DNA of 64,000 nucleotides, from positions 36,960 through 100,959 of the forward strand of contig NZ_JAJNQN010000014.1 in NCBI RefSeq assembly GCF_022227845.1, given 5' to 3'. Source of the stretch: Ectothiorhodospira lacustris. Its GTDB lineage: Bacteria; Pseudomonadota; Gammaproteobacteria; Ectothiorhodospirales; Ectothiorhodospiraceae. The position numbers and the translations under genes are program-made. The notes beneath the pieces were generated by a model. It was not told the DNA's origin, ran no database searches, and saw nothing but the letters and a program-made list of their open reading frames with translations. Below, piece by piece: positions 44,936 through 53,157 of this stretch. Numbering within the stretch: position 1 is the first letter of the stretch; each line of letters starts with the position of its first letter.

Positions 44936-45405
44936 CCGACATGGTCAATAACGATAGCGTCCATGCCTTCATCATTTCCCTTCAGGAGCAGAATTTGGTG
45001 CTGCCTCAGTCCGCCGTGGTGGAGGTGGTGACCCAGCAGGTGGTGCGTGAAGTGGCCGGGGCGCCTTCGTGGCTGCGCGGGGTGTTTGAATGGCGTCAAT
45101 CTCAGGTGCCCATCGTTTCCCTGGATACCCTGCTGGGTGTACCCAGGGAGCGTCAGACCCGTATCAACCGCTTTGTGGTCATGCACGGGGTGGAACGCCT
45201 GCCCGGGCTGGATTACTACGCATTGCAGGTGCGGGGCATTCCCCACCCGGTGAAGCTGACCCCGGCGGACATCCAGAGTCTGCCCCGGCGCGAGGATGAC
45301 CCGACGGCGGTGGCGGCCCGGGTCAGGGCCAGCGGGGTGCTGTGCATGATTCCCGCCTTTGAGGGCATCGAGCACATGCTCCAGGACGTGCTTCAGGTGC
45401 TCTGA
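44932..45405 (+). CDS. chpC: CheW-like adaptor ChpC
   Basis: A 157-residue CheW-domain protein whose ATG overlaps the chpA stop (ATGA). Landmarks are LPQSAVVEVVTQQ, GVFEWRQSQVPIVSLDTLLG and the C-terminal LCMIPAFEGIEHMLQ. ChpC is the second adaptor of the Chp system and may link further chemoreceptors to ChpA. The cluster ends here: neither the methyltransferase pilK nor the methylesterase chpB follows; instead rsmE converges with a 3-nt gap. Confidence 0.92.
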   Translation: MTDMVNNDSVHAFIISLQEQNLVLPQSAVVEVVTQQVVREVAGAPSWLRGVFEWRQSQVPIVSLDTLLGVPRERQTRINRFVVMHGVERLPGLDYYALQVRGIPHPVKLTPADIQSLPRREDDPTAVAARVRASGVLCMIPAFEGIEHMLQDVLQVL

Positions 45406-45408
45406 AGA

Positions 45409-46167
45409 TCAGTGTCCCAGGTCGCCCCAAAGGGCCTGGATCACCGCCAGTGCCGCCACGCCGGCGGTCTCGGTGCGCAGTACTCGCGGACCCAACCGGA
45501 CCGGTGTCATGCCCTCATGGATGGCTTGGCCGATCTCGTTCTCGTCCAGGCCGCCTTCGGGACCGATCAGCAGGATGACCGACGCCGGTTCGTCGCCGAT
45601 GTCGGTGAGGCCGTGGGTGGCCCGTGGGTCCAGCACCAGGCCCAGGCCGCCGTGCCTGTTTGCATCCAGGCAGGCCCGGTAGCCCCCCAGCCACCCCGCC
45701 AGGGGGGCAGGCGGCAGCAGCTCGGGAATGTCGTTGCGTCCGCACTGTTCACAGGCGCTGATGATCACCCCCCGCCAGTGGGCCATGCGCTTGTCCAGGC
45801 GTCGATCGTCATCGCCGCCCACGGTGCGGCGGGTGATCACCGGCTGGATCCGTGATACCCCCAGTTCCGTGGCTTTTTGCAGGCTGTAATCCATCCGATC
45901 CCCCTTGGCGATGCCCTGTGCCAGGGTGATGGGTAGGACGGGGCGGGTCTCCCGGGAGGCATGGGTCTCAATGCGCACCGCCGAGGTCCGCCGCTCGGCC
46001 TGGGTCAGCGTGGCCGTGTATTCACCACCTTCACCGTTGAAAAGGATCAGCGGCGCGCCGGTACGCAGGCGCAGGACCTGAACCACATGGCGATGCGCCC
46101 GTTCATCCAGGGAAATTTCCCGGCCGACGGCCAGGGGCTGATCCAGGTAGCAGCGGGGGATTCTCAT
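45409..46167 (-). CDS. rsmE: 16S rRNA m3U1498 methyltransferase RsmE
   Basis: A 252-residue SPOUT-class methyltransferase. The C-terminal knot shows LIGPEGGLDENEIGQA and RLGPRVLRTETAGVAALAVIQALW; the N-terminal PUA-like domain has DERAHRHVVQVLRLRTGAPL. It methylates U1498 of 16S rRNA with SAM. It is the last of the minus-strand genes ahcY, metF, rsmE but is separated from metF by a strong hairpin, so co-transcription is uncertain. Confidence 0.95.
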   Translation of the reverse strand: MRIPRCYLDQPLAVGREISLDERAHRHVVQVLRLRTGAPLILFNGEGGEYTATLTQAERRTSAVRIETHASRETRPVLPITLAQGIAKGDRMDYSLQKATELGVSRIQPVITRRTVGGDDDRRLDKRMAHWRGVIISACEQCGRNDIPELLPPAPLAGWLGGYRACLDANRHGGLGLVLDPRATHGLTDIGDEPASVILLIGPEGGLDENEIGQAIHEGMTPVRLGPRVLRTETAGVAALAVIQALWGDLGH

Positions 46168-46187
46168 GGTCGGATGATAGCAGTCTT

Positions 46188-46213
46188 GCCCCTCTTCCCC
46201 GAAGGGGAGGGGC
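46188..46213. repeat. GC-rich palindrome between metF and rsmE
   Basis: Imperfect stem GCCCCTC..CCCC / GGGG.GGGGC with a 3-nt GAA turn, in the gap between rsmE and metF. It resembles the palindrome at 47150-47173 upstream of metF, so both may be copies of one family of intergenic GC-rich palindromes. It could also end metF transcription, though no U-run follows. Confidence 0.5.
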
Positions 46214-46234
46214 AGGTCCGCCGACGGCTTCAGC

Positions 46235-47098
46235 TCACTCGGGCTGAGGCGTCAGGCCCAGGTTCTTCCAGATGGCCGAGACGGGGCCGGCCTGGTTCAT
46301 GGTGTAGAAATGCAGTCCCGGCGAGCCTTCATGCAGGAGTTGGTCGCACATGCGGCTCACCACCTCTTCACCAAAGGCCCGGATGGCGTCCAGGTCGTCT
46401 CCGTAGGCCTCCAGGCGCTTGCGGACCCAGCGGGGGATCTCGGCGCCGCAGGCGTCGGAGAAGCGGGCCAGCTGCTTGTAGTTGGTGATGGGCATGATGC
46501 CCGGCACGATGGGGATGTTGATGCCCATGCGCTCGCAATCATCGACGAAGCGGAAATAGGCATCCGCCGAGTAGAAGTACTGTGTGATTGCCGAGTCGGC
46601 ACCGGCTTCCACCTTGCGCTTGAAGTTCTCCAGGTCTTTGAAGGCGCTGGGGGCCTGGGGATGGAATTCGGGGTAGGCGGCCACTTCCAGGGTGAAGTGA
46701 TCGCCGGTCTCCCGGCGGATGAACGCCACCAGTTCGTTGGCATAGCGGAACTCACCGGGTTCGCGCATGCCGGAGGGCAGGTCCCCGCGTAGGGCGACGA
46801 TATGGCGCAGGCCGTTGTCCATGTAGGTCTTGAGGATGGCCCGCATCTGTTCCGCGGTGGAATCGATGCAGGACAGGTGGGGGGCGGCGGCGATGCCCGA
46901 GTGTTTGTGAATGTCCAGCACCGTATCCAGGGTGCGTGCCTGGGTGGAGCCGCCGGCGCCGTAGGTGACGGAGAAAAAGCGCGGCTCCAGCTTGGCCAGC
47001 CGGGTCCAGGTCTTGCGCAGTTTTTCCGCGCCCTCCTCGTTCTTGGGTGGAAAGAACTCGAAGCTGAACGTGCGTTCGTGTCGAAGTTGGGATTTCAT
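46235..47098 (-). CDS. metF: Methylenetetrahydrofolate reductase
   Basis: A 287-residue FAD-dependent enzyme making 5-methyltetrahydrofolate for methionine synthesis. ATG 47098 has AGGAG 5 nt upstream. Diagnostic stretches are FSFEFFPPKNEEG with the catalytic Glu, SVTYGAGGSTQ, PHLSCIDST, ALRGDLP, ITQYFYSADAY and PGIMPI. The in-frame extension to 47545 runs antisense through ahcY and is rejected. It lies 98 nt downstream of ahcY with a palindrome in between and completes the methyl cycle with AhcY. Confidence 0.96.
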   Translation of the reverse strand: MKSQLRHERTFSFEFFPPKNEEGAEKLRKTWTRLAKLEPRFFSVTYGAGGSTQARTLDTVLDIHKHSGIAAAPHLSCIDSTAEQMRAILKTYMDNGLRHIVALRGDLPSGMREPGEFRYANELVAFIRRETGDHFTLEVAAYPEFHPQAPSAFKDLENFKRKVEAGADSAITQYFYSADAYFRFVDDCERMGINIPIVPGIMPITNYKQLARFSDACGAEIPRWVRKRLEAYGDDLDAIRAFGEEVVSRMCDQLLHEGSPGLHFYTMNQAGPVSAIWKNLGLTPQPE

Positions 47099-47149
47099 GC
47101 ACACTCCTCGCAAGGACTGCGGGAAGAAGGGTCGGATGGACGGTGAAAG

Positions 47150-47173
47150 CCCCTCTCCCCGTGGGGAGAGGGG
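47150..47173. repeat. GC-rich palindrome between ahcY and metF
   Basis: A perfect 11-bp inverted repeat, CCCCTCTCCCC and GGGGAGAGGGG, separated by 2 nt. Flanking GGACGG (47137-47142) and CCGTCC (47189-47194) can extend it to a larger cruciform-like structure. A relative lies at 46188-46213. It may act as processing signal, partial terminator or a mobile palindrome. Confidence 0.55.
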
Positions 47174-47196
47174 TCGGGGCGGGGAACCCCGTCCGA

Positions 47197-48612
<1,416 letters not shown>

Positions 48613-48647
48613 TCAACACACTCCTCAAAAAGCGTTGGGGCGAGGGT

Positions 48648-48692
48648 GCGAAGCGGTCGGGGGAAATCACGTCACTCGCCGACCGCTATCGC
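48648..48692 (-). promoter_or_regulatory. Expression-platform hairpin of the SAH riboswitch (candidate)
   Basis: A 13-bp stem with one bulged base: GCGA+AGCGGTCGG (plus strand 48648-48660) pairs with CCGACCGCT+A+TCGC (48679-48692). It begins 8 nt after the aptamer. Competing pairing GGCGAG / CTCGCC is also possible between its loop and the sequence before the ribosome binding site. It probably forms the switch that couples SAH binding to ahcY expression; the mechanism is inferred. Confidence 0.5.
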
Positions 48693-48700
48693 GGATACAG

Positions 48701-48767
48701 CGAGCGCCGTTTTAGGAGGTGTCTGAGCCTGGCGAACCGGATGGTCCGTTGCAGCGCTCCTCAGACT
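48701..48767 (-). promoter_or_regulatory. S-adenosylhomocysteine (SAH) riboswitch aptamer
   Basis: On the minus strand the consensus core of the SAH riboswitch is present: GAGGAGCGCTGCAACGG, then CCAGGCTC, then AACGGCGCTC. P1 pairs GTCTGAG (48766-48760) with CTCAGAC (48727-48721), and the pseudoknot pairs GAGCGC with GCGCTC (plus strand 48702-48707). It lies in the ahcY leader, the classical location. In known examples SAH binding switches expression on. The aptamer starts about 10 nt after the -10 box. Confidence 0.93.
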
Positions 48768-48776
48768 GGACGGATC

Positions 48777-48782
48777 ATTATA
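48777..48782 (-). promoter_or_regulatory. Promoter -10 box of the ahcY transcript
   Basis: A perfect TATAAT on the minus strand, positioned so that transcription would begin at the foot of the SAH aptamer. The -35 region (ATGAAA 17 nt upstream) is poor. Location relative to the riboswitch is the main support. Confidence 0.65.
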
Positions 48783-49417
48783 GGGGAAGCCGCCGTGCTT
48801 TTCATCGCTGACAGCAGTCTGCCCCTCGATTCGGCCTTTTCCCTCGACGTGGAAGAATCCCGGGAATGAGGAAGTATCGCCGGTTGCTGCGCCGGTGTCG
48901 GTTCATCGGTAACGCCGAGTCCCTTGTAGTGCAATCAATCACTGACGTGCCTGTGTTGATGCGGGTGATGTGGGTGAGATTCTCCTGTCTCATGAGGCGT
49001 CTCCGGCCTCATGTCCTGATGGGGATGGCGTGCGGATTAAACCCGGTGTTACCGGTTCTGATCGGGCTGATTGACTTGCATCTAAATCATAAGGCTTTGT
49101 CGGTATTGGGTGTGTTGCGAATGTTTTGGTGAGTGCTCATTCAGGCTTTTCGGGTCGGTCGTCTTCGGTGTCTTGGCTGAATTGCCCGTGCCGCAGATCA
49201 GTCCTGCGCTGGTTGAGCCGTAGTCCAGCAGAGTCGGCAATGCTCAAGTGGCCGTTGCCTGTCTCTTCGCTGATGCGGGTCGTGTCATCGCAGTCCTGGC
49301 CGGGGGGGGGGGCTGCAACGGACAGGGTTTTGGCAAGTCTTTGCCTTTAAAGTATTTTGACGATTCTTCCGCCAGAGGGCGTGGCGTTGTCTGATCCGGG
49401 AGGACATGGGGCAGTGT

Positions 49418-49449
49418 GCCGGCCTGTTGCCTGCAGGCGCGGCGTTTTT
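49418..49449 (+). terminator. Orphan intrinsic terminator candidate
   Basis: GCCG + CCTG pair with CAGG + CGGC across a 7-nt loop with a small asymmetric bulge, then G and TTTTT. No coding gene ends upstream on this strand, so if real it would end a non-coding or very small transcript. Confidence 0.4.
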
Positions 49450-49816
49450 GTTTGAAGCTTATAAGTGTGTGTCGGACCCGGAGTTATTAGTCCGGTAAGC
49501 ACATGCCGTTTGGGCCGAGTCCGTCGAGGTCCGCTCATAAGCAGATCCCTTCGACAAGCTGCCTGTATGGTTGCCGGATTAATAATTAAGCATGTTGCTC
49601 TAGTGCGCGTGGGGTCTCGGTGCTATGAAAGATTTCACCATGTGATGTGAAAATCTTGTCTATCTTATGTCATAATCGCGGCGTGATATGAGCGGTGTGA
49701 TTTTTCTTGTGTCCGGACTATGGGCGGTTGGTTGAGCTTGCTCTGTCCCCGGTTCGGCAATGCTGCTGTGCGGCATTGCTCTGATACGGCAATGACTCTT
49801 GGCATGTTCCGAACAA

Positions 49817-49890
49817 GTCATTCCCGTGAAGGTGGGAATCCAGTGGCGGACAGACTGACAATCCTGGGCACGCGTCTCCGCGGGGGTGAC
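49817..49890. repeat. Small palindromic repeat element (MITE/REP-like)
   Basis: A 74-bp unit with inverted ends GTCATTCCCG ... CGGGGGTGAC (8 of 10 positions complementary) and an internal palindrome TTCCC..GGGAA. The segment ATTCCCGTGAAGGTGGGAAT is a divergent copy of the intergenic repeat family with consensus near ATTCCCGCG...CGGGAATCC that is scattered through many proteobacterial genomes. Only one copy is visible in this window. Confidence 0.6.
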
Positions 49891-50016
49891 GGCAAGGGGG
49901 GCGGAAATTCCCTTGCAAGTAATCATCCATGGCGGAATGTTTTGTTTGCTAATTAAGTAAAAATGAGCCAGGCACCTTTGCTGAGAGCTCGCTGTGCAAG
50001 TCTTCGGGAGATATGA

Positions 50017-50445
50017 ATGACTGAAATAATCAAGAACCCTCTGGAAATGTCGGCCCAGGAACTCTACGCCCTGGCAAAGAAGCGGGAAGAGCAGGAGGTC
50101 GCAGCCAAGGAAGAGGCGGTGCGTGAACAGCGTCAGGCCCTGCGCGAACAGCGTCGGGAACTGGTGCGCCGGCATCGCAAGGAGCTGGCGGCCCTGGATC
50201 GAGAGATCGGCAAGCTGGGCGGCAAGGTTTCCAAGACCCGTGCTTCCCGTGGCGGGGATGATGCTGGTCCCAGCCAGGTGATTTGTGAGATTGTGGCCTC
50301 GGAGCCCGAGATGTCCATCGGAGAGATTCGGGAGCGGGCTGCTGCGGCAGGCCTGAATGTGAAGAACATCAGCCAGACGCTCGGTTACCTCAAGAAGCAG
50401 GGGCGCCTGGATTCGCCTCGGCGGGGCGTTTACCGGGTCGACTGA
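50017..50445 (+). CDS. Coiled-coil protein with C-terminal winged-helix-like domain, unknown function
   Basis: A 142-residue protein from ATG 50017 (GGGAG 8 nt upstream). Residues 10-65 are a highly charged coiled coil rich in Glu/Arg/Gln (EEQEVAAKEEAVREQRQALR). After a flexible linker, residues about 85-142 look like a small winged helix: CEIVASEPEMSIGEIRERAA, NVKNISQTLGYLKKQGRLDS, PRRGVYRVD, the pattern of HTH domains with a beta wing. It may be a DNA-binding or nucleoid-type protein; this is inference. It is followed by another coiled-coil gene about 170 nt on. Confidence 0.82.
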   Translation: MTEIIKNPLEMSAQELYALAKKREEQEVAAKEEAVREQRQALREQRRELVRRHRKELAALDREIGKLGGKVSKTRASRGGDDAGPSQVICEIVASEPEMSIGEIRERAAAAGLNVKNISQTLGYLKKQGRLDSPRRGVYRVD

Positions 50446-50497
50446 GCCGTTTCTCCGGGCGCTGCAATTCCACGTCCGCGGCTCTGTGATCACCCGT

Positions 50498-50519
50498 GCC
50501 CGCGATGTCTTTCGCGGGC
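50498..50519 (+). terminator. Hairpin after the winged-helix coiled-coil gene
   Basis: Perfect 8-bp stem GCCCGCGA / TCGCGGGC with a 6-nt loop, about 50 nt after the stop codon. No clear U-run follows (GCTTGACATTT), so termination is uncertain. Confidence 0.4.
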
Positions 50520-50618
50520 GCTTGACATTTGGGTGCAGCATTTGTTCCCCAACTCATGTAGAATGCGCGCCCAAAATCTCTACCCCTCCAATCTGAAATT
50601 TCCGTGCAGGAGTTATAT

Positions 50619-51353
50619 GTGAATCAAGCTGAAGCAGAACTGCAGTTGAAGGTCTGGAAAGAACTTGCCGTCAGCAAGCAGATGTTGATGAAGGGCGCCA
50701 CAGATGCCCTGGGTCTGGACCCTGAGTGCAGTACCGAAGAACTCAAGTCCGCTCTTGACGTTGCCATCCAGAGAGGCAACGAAGCGGATGTAAAGATCAA
50801 ACAGGCCAACGAGCAGGCCAGGCAAGCCATTGATGCCATGGAAAAGAAGGTCAAGGCCAGCGAGAAGGCCCAGATCCTGGCGGATGCCGCCCGCAACGAG
50901 GCCCTTGCCCGGCTGCAGAGCGGTGAGCAGGACATGGCGGCCGAGCGTGTGGCTCACACCAAGGAAATGAAGTCCATCAAGGAGCTGCTGGCCGAAAAGG
51001 ACAAGGCCCTCAAGACCATCAACAAGGCCTTGGCCGATACCCCTGAAAACGTCATGAAGAAGCTGCGGCAGCTCAAGAAGCAGAAGCATGACGAGGCCAC
51101 GGCCCGCAAGCAGCTGGAAACCCAGCTCTCCGCTTTGCGCAAGGAAAAGCGTGAACTGGATGAAAAGCTTGGCGTCCTGCAGGCCTCCCTGGAGAGTGGT
51201 GCCAAGCTGGTGGAACAGTATCGGGAGTTGCGCAAGGTCTCCGAGCAGTTGCTGGAGCAGGCCAAGGGCGCTGTCGGCGAAGAAGCGCCTGCATTGCCCG
51301 AGCTGGATGCTCAACTGCTCGAGGGTATCGAGCAGGCCGCCGCCGCCAAATAA
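50619..51353 (+). CDS. Long coiled-coil protein of unknown function
   Basis: The start is GTG 50619, which has AGGAG 6 nt upstream, giving 244 residues; an earlier in-frame GTG at 50604 would place that Shine-Dalgarno inside the gene. Nearly the whole protein after residue 50 is predicted coiled coil (heptad-like runs such as AMEKKVKASEKAQILADAA and QLETQLSALRKEKRELDEKL). The first 50 residues (ELQLKVWKELAVSKQMLMKGATDAL) may be a small helical domain. There is no signal peptide, so it should be cytoplasmic. I recognise no family; related proteins in similar bacteria are hypothetical. Confidence 0.85.
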   Translation: MNQAEAELQLKVWKELAVSKQMLMKGATDALGLDPECSTEELKSALDVAIQRGNEADVKIKQANEQARQAIDAMEKKVKASEKAQILADAARNEALARLQSGEQDMAAERVAHTKEMKSIKELLAEKDKALKTINKALADTPENVMKKLRQLKKQKHDEATARKQLETQLSALRKEKRELDEKLGVLQASLESGAKLVEQYRELRKVSEQLLEQAKGAVGEEAPALPELDAQLLEGIEQAAAAK

Positions 51354-51362
51354 CCTGCTGCC

Positions 51363-51382
51363 ACGGCCGCTGTTGCGGCCGT
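51363..51382 (+). terminator. Hairpin after the long coiled-coil gene
   Basis: Perfect stem ACGGCCGC / GCGGCCGT with loop TGTT, 10 nt after the stop codon. No T-run follows, so it may be Rho-assisted or only stabilising. Confidence 0.4.
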
Positions 51383-51525
51383 CACCACGGGCATCCGGGC
51401 TGCACGAAATGCGGCTGCGGCATGATCCCCGCAAGGATCACGGGCAGCCTTTTGCCGAGGCTGCCCCTGGTCGGCATCGGTATTCCGTGTGTGCGCCGTT
51501 TTTGGCCCTCGCCGCGACCTGATTC

Positions 51526-52458
51526 ATGGCCCGCCGCAATACGCCTCAGAGAAAATCCGCCGTTTCCCGTCCTGTCCTGCGCCGTTCCCGGTTATGGTTG
51601 CTGGGGGCGGTCATGGCCTGTGTCTCCGTGCTGGGTGTATTCCAGATGCCCCATTGGGCGCTGAATCTTCTGCCGCCCGAGCTTCGTCAGGGTATCCAGC
51701 AGACCCGCAATAGTGTGGAGCCCCTGCTGCCGGAAGCCTGGCGTTACCGCTATGAGCCGTTGCCGGCGGAAGTGCTGCCCGTGACGGCCGCGAACTGGAG
51801 TCTGGCCCGCAGGACGCTCTACGAGCGCGTGTATCAGGATCAGGCTTATACGTTTTACTGCGGGTGTCGCTATGACAGCGATCTGAGGACGGACCTGAAT
51901 AGCTGCGGTCTGGAGTCCCTGGTGACCGAGTCTCGCGCCCTCAGGATCGAGGCCGAGCATGTCTTTCCCGCCTCTTGGTTCGGTCAGTTCCGACGCTGTT
52001 GGCAGGAGCCGGAGCGTTATGAGGCTTGCCGCTCTGCTTCGGGACGGACCCTGTCGGGGCGTGAATGCTGTCAGCGGGTCGATCCTGCTTTTGTGGCGGC
52101 TCACAACGATCTGCACAATCTTTACCCCAGCGTCGGCTACATCAACGGACGCCGGTCCAACTATGGCTGGGGGCGGGTGTTCTGGTTCGGGGATCGCTAC
52201 GGCGATTGCGAGATTCGCATCAGCCGCTGGCTGCGTCTCGCCGAGCCCCCTGACGCGACCAAGGGCAGTATCGCCCGCACCATGCTCTATATGCGGGACA
52301 CCTACGGTTTTCGCTTGAGTCGCTGGGATGAGCGTCGTTATTACGCCTGGAACAACCAGTATCCCCCCGATGCCTGGGAACTGGAGCGAAATCGTCGTAT
52401 TAGGGCAATTCAGGGTCTGGGAAATGCCTACGTGGAATCCTGGGGGCCGCTGCCTTGA
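51526..52458 (+). CDS. Endonuclease I family nuclease (EndA/Vvn type), exported
   Basis: A 310-residue nuclease of the His-Me finger class. A basic N-terminus and one hydrophobic helix (LWLLGAVMACVSVLGVFQM) act as signal or anchor. The catalytic region has EAEHVFPASWFG (general-base His145) and AHNDLHNLYPSVGYINGRRSN (metal-binding region 192-212). Several paired cysteines (CGC, ECC) suggest disulfides in the periplasm or outside. It cleaves DNA or RNA non-specifically and may supply nucleotides or limit DNA uptake. The core has extra N-terminal length compared with E. coli EndA (235 residues). Confidence 0.93.
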   Translation: MARRNTPQRKSAVSRPVLRRSRLWLLGAVMACVSVLGVFQMPHWALNLLPPELRQGIQQTRNSVEPLLPEAWRYRYEPLPAEVLPVTAANWSLARRTLYERVYQDQAYTFYCGCRYDSDLRTDLNSCGLESLVTESRALRIEAEHVFPASWFGQFRRCWQEPERYEACRSASGRTLSGRECCQRVDPAFVAAHNDLHNLYPSVGYINGRRSNYGWGRVFWFGDRYGDCEIRISRWLRLAEPPDATKGSIARTMLYMRDTYGFRLSRWDERRYYAWNNQYPPDAWELERNRRIRAIQGLGNAYVESWGPLP

Positions 52459-52471
52459 GTTCCCTTCCCCC

Positions 52472-52500
52472 CCCGACCCTGTTGCGAGGTCGAGGTTTTT
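52472..52500 (+). terminator. Rho-independent terminator of the endonuclease gene
   Basis: Stem CC+CGACC / GGTCG+GG with one bulged A and a 9-nt loop, followed directly by TTTTTAA, 14 nt after the stop codon. Confidence 0.6.
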
Positions 52501-52626
52501 AATTGATTCGGCTCAACTTAGAGAGGCTTTTCCGTTTCTTGGGTGCATCGCCGGGGTCATAGTCCATTCTGTGAAGATGATGAGATGATGAAGTTGCGAC
52601 TTGGGGGCATATCAATCGGGGCGGTT

Positions 52627-53157
52627 ATGGAAAATCCCTTGCCAGGAGAACAGCTTGATGTTGATGAGCTCTGCATTCTGAGCGGGCTGCTGTCACCTCC
52701 GACCATGGATACACTGGAGGCCATGGAGGAAATGGCAGACAGCTGGGGCTGGCTCAAGCCGGCCCTGCCGGAACTTCGGATGTTGGGACTGCCGGTGCTC
52801 CGTCATGAATATCAGCGACTGTTTTCCGATGGGGAGTGCCCGGCCCGGGAGTCGGCTTGGTCTGCGCAGGTGCTGGCGGGCGGGGCTCACAACCTGCTGG
52901 TTCTGTACCGACAGGCCGGCATCGCGCTGCAGGGACGGGCGCCGGATTCTCTGGCCATGCAGCTTATCTATGCGGCCTGGTACCTGGAGCAGGATTTGCC
53001 CAACTCTCCCTATGGCTGGCAGGACCTGTGGGGGCATCTGTGCGGCTGGGTGCCTCGGTTCGCCCGCTGTCTGCAGGAAAAGGCCTCTCTGGAGATCTAC
53101 CGGGTGCTGGGGCGGCGTCTGGAGGTGCTGTTCAGTCCCTGTGAATCCCGGGGCTGA
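52627..53157 (+). CDS. TorD/DmsD-family molybdoenzyme chaperone-like protein
   Basis: About 176 residues from ATG 52627 (GGGG about 8 nt upstream); in-frame ATGs at 52585 and 52588 are alternatives. All-helical, with the TorD-type core LRHEYQRLFSDGECPARESAW (quoted in part as LRHEYQRLF) and later LAMQLIYAAWYLEQDL. Such chaperones bind the twin-arginine signal of molybdoenzymes and guard cofactor insertion. No molybdoenzyme, Tat or moa/mob gene is present in the window, so its client is unknown. Its 3' end overlaps the convergent bioD by 26 nt. Confidence 0.78.
   Translation: MENPLPGEQLDVDELCILSGLLSPPTMDTLEAMEEMADSWGWLKPALPELRMLGLPVLRHEYQRLFSDGECPARESAWSAQVLAGGAHNLLVLYRQAGIALQGRAPDSLAMQLIYAAWYLEQDLPNSPYGWQDLWGHLCGWVPRFARCLQEKASLEIYRVLGRRLEVLFSPCESRG

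Larger units (their letters stand above)
48783..50016. other. Gene-poor gap of about 1.2 kb
   Basis: No convincing gene. Short open frames such as 48866-49132 and 49126-49350 (plus) lack ribosome binding sites and family resemblance. The stretch is richer in AT than its surroundings (for example GATTAATAATTAAG near 49578) and holds a terminator-like hairpin at 49418-49449, an interrupted palindrome GATTTCAC..GTGAAAATC at 49631-49655, a run of ten G near 49303-49312, and the repeat at 49817-49890. It may contain an unannotated small RNA or decayed genes. Confidence 0.6.

Noticed and set aside
49126..49350. Small plus-strand frames in the gene-poor gap (also 48866-49132 and 49465-49650)
   Set aside because: Serine/arginine-rich translations with no start signals or family resemblance, one of them crossing a ten-G run.
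49660..50541. 293-codon minus-strand frame
   Set aside because: It crosses the palindromic repeat and lies antisense to the coiled-coil gene at 50017-50445, which has a good ribosome binding site.
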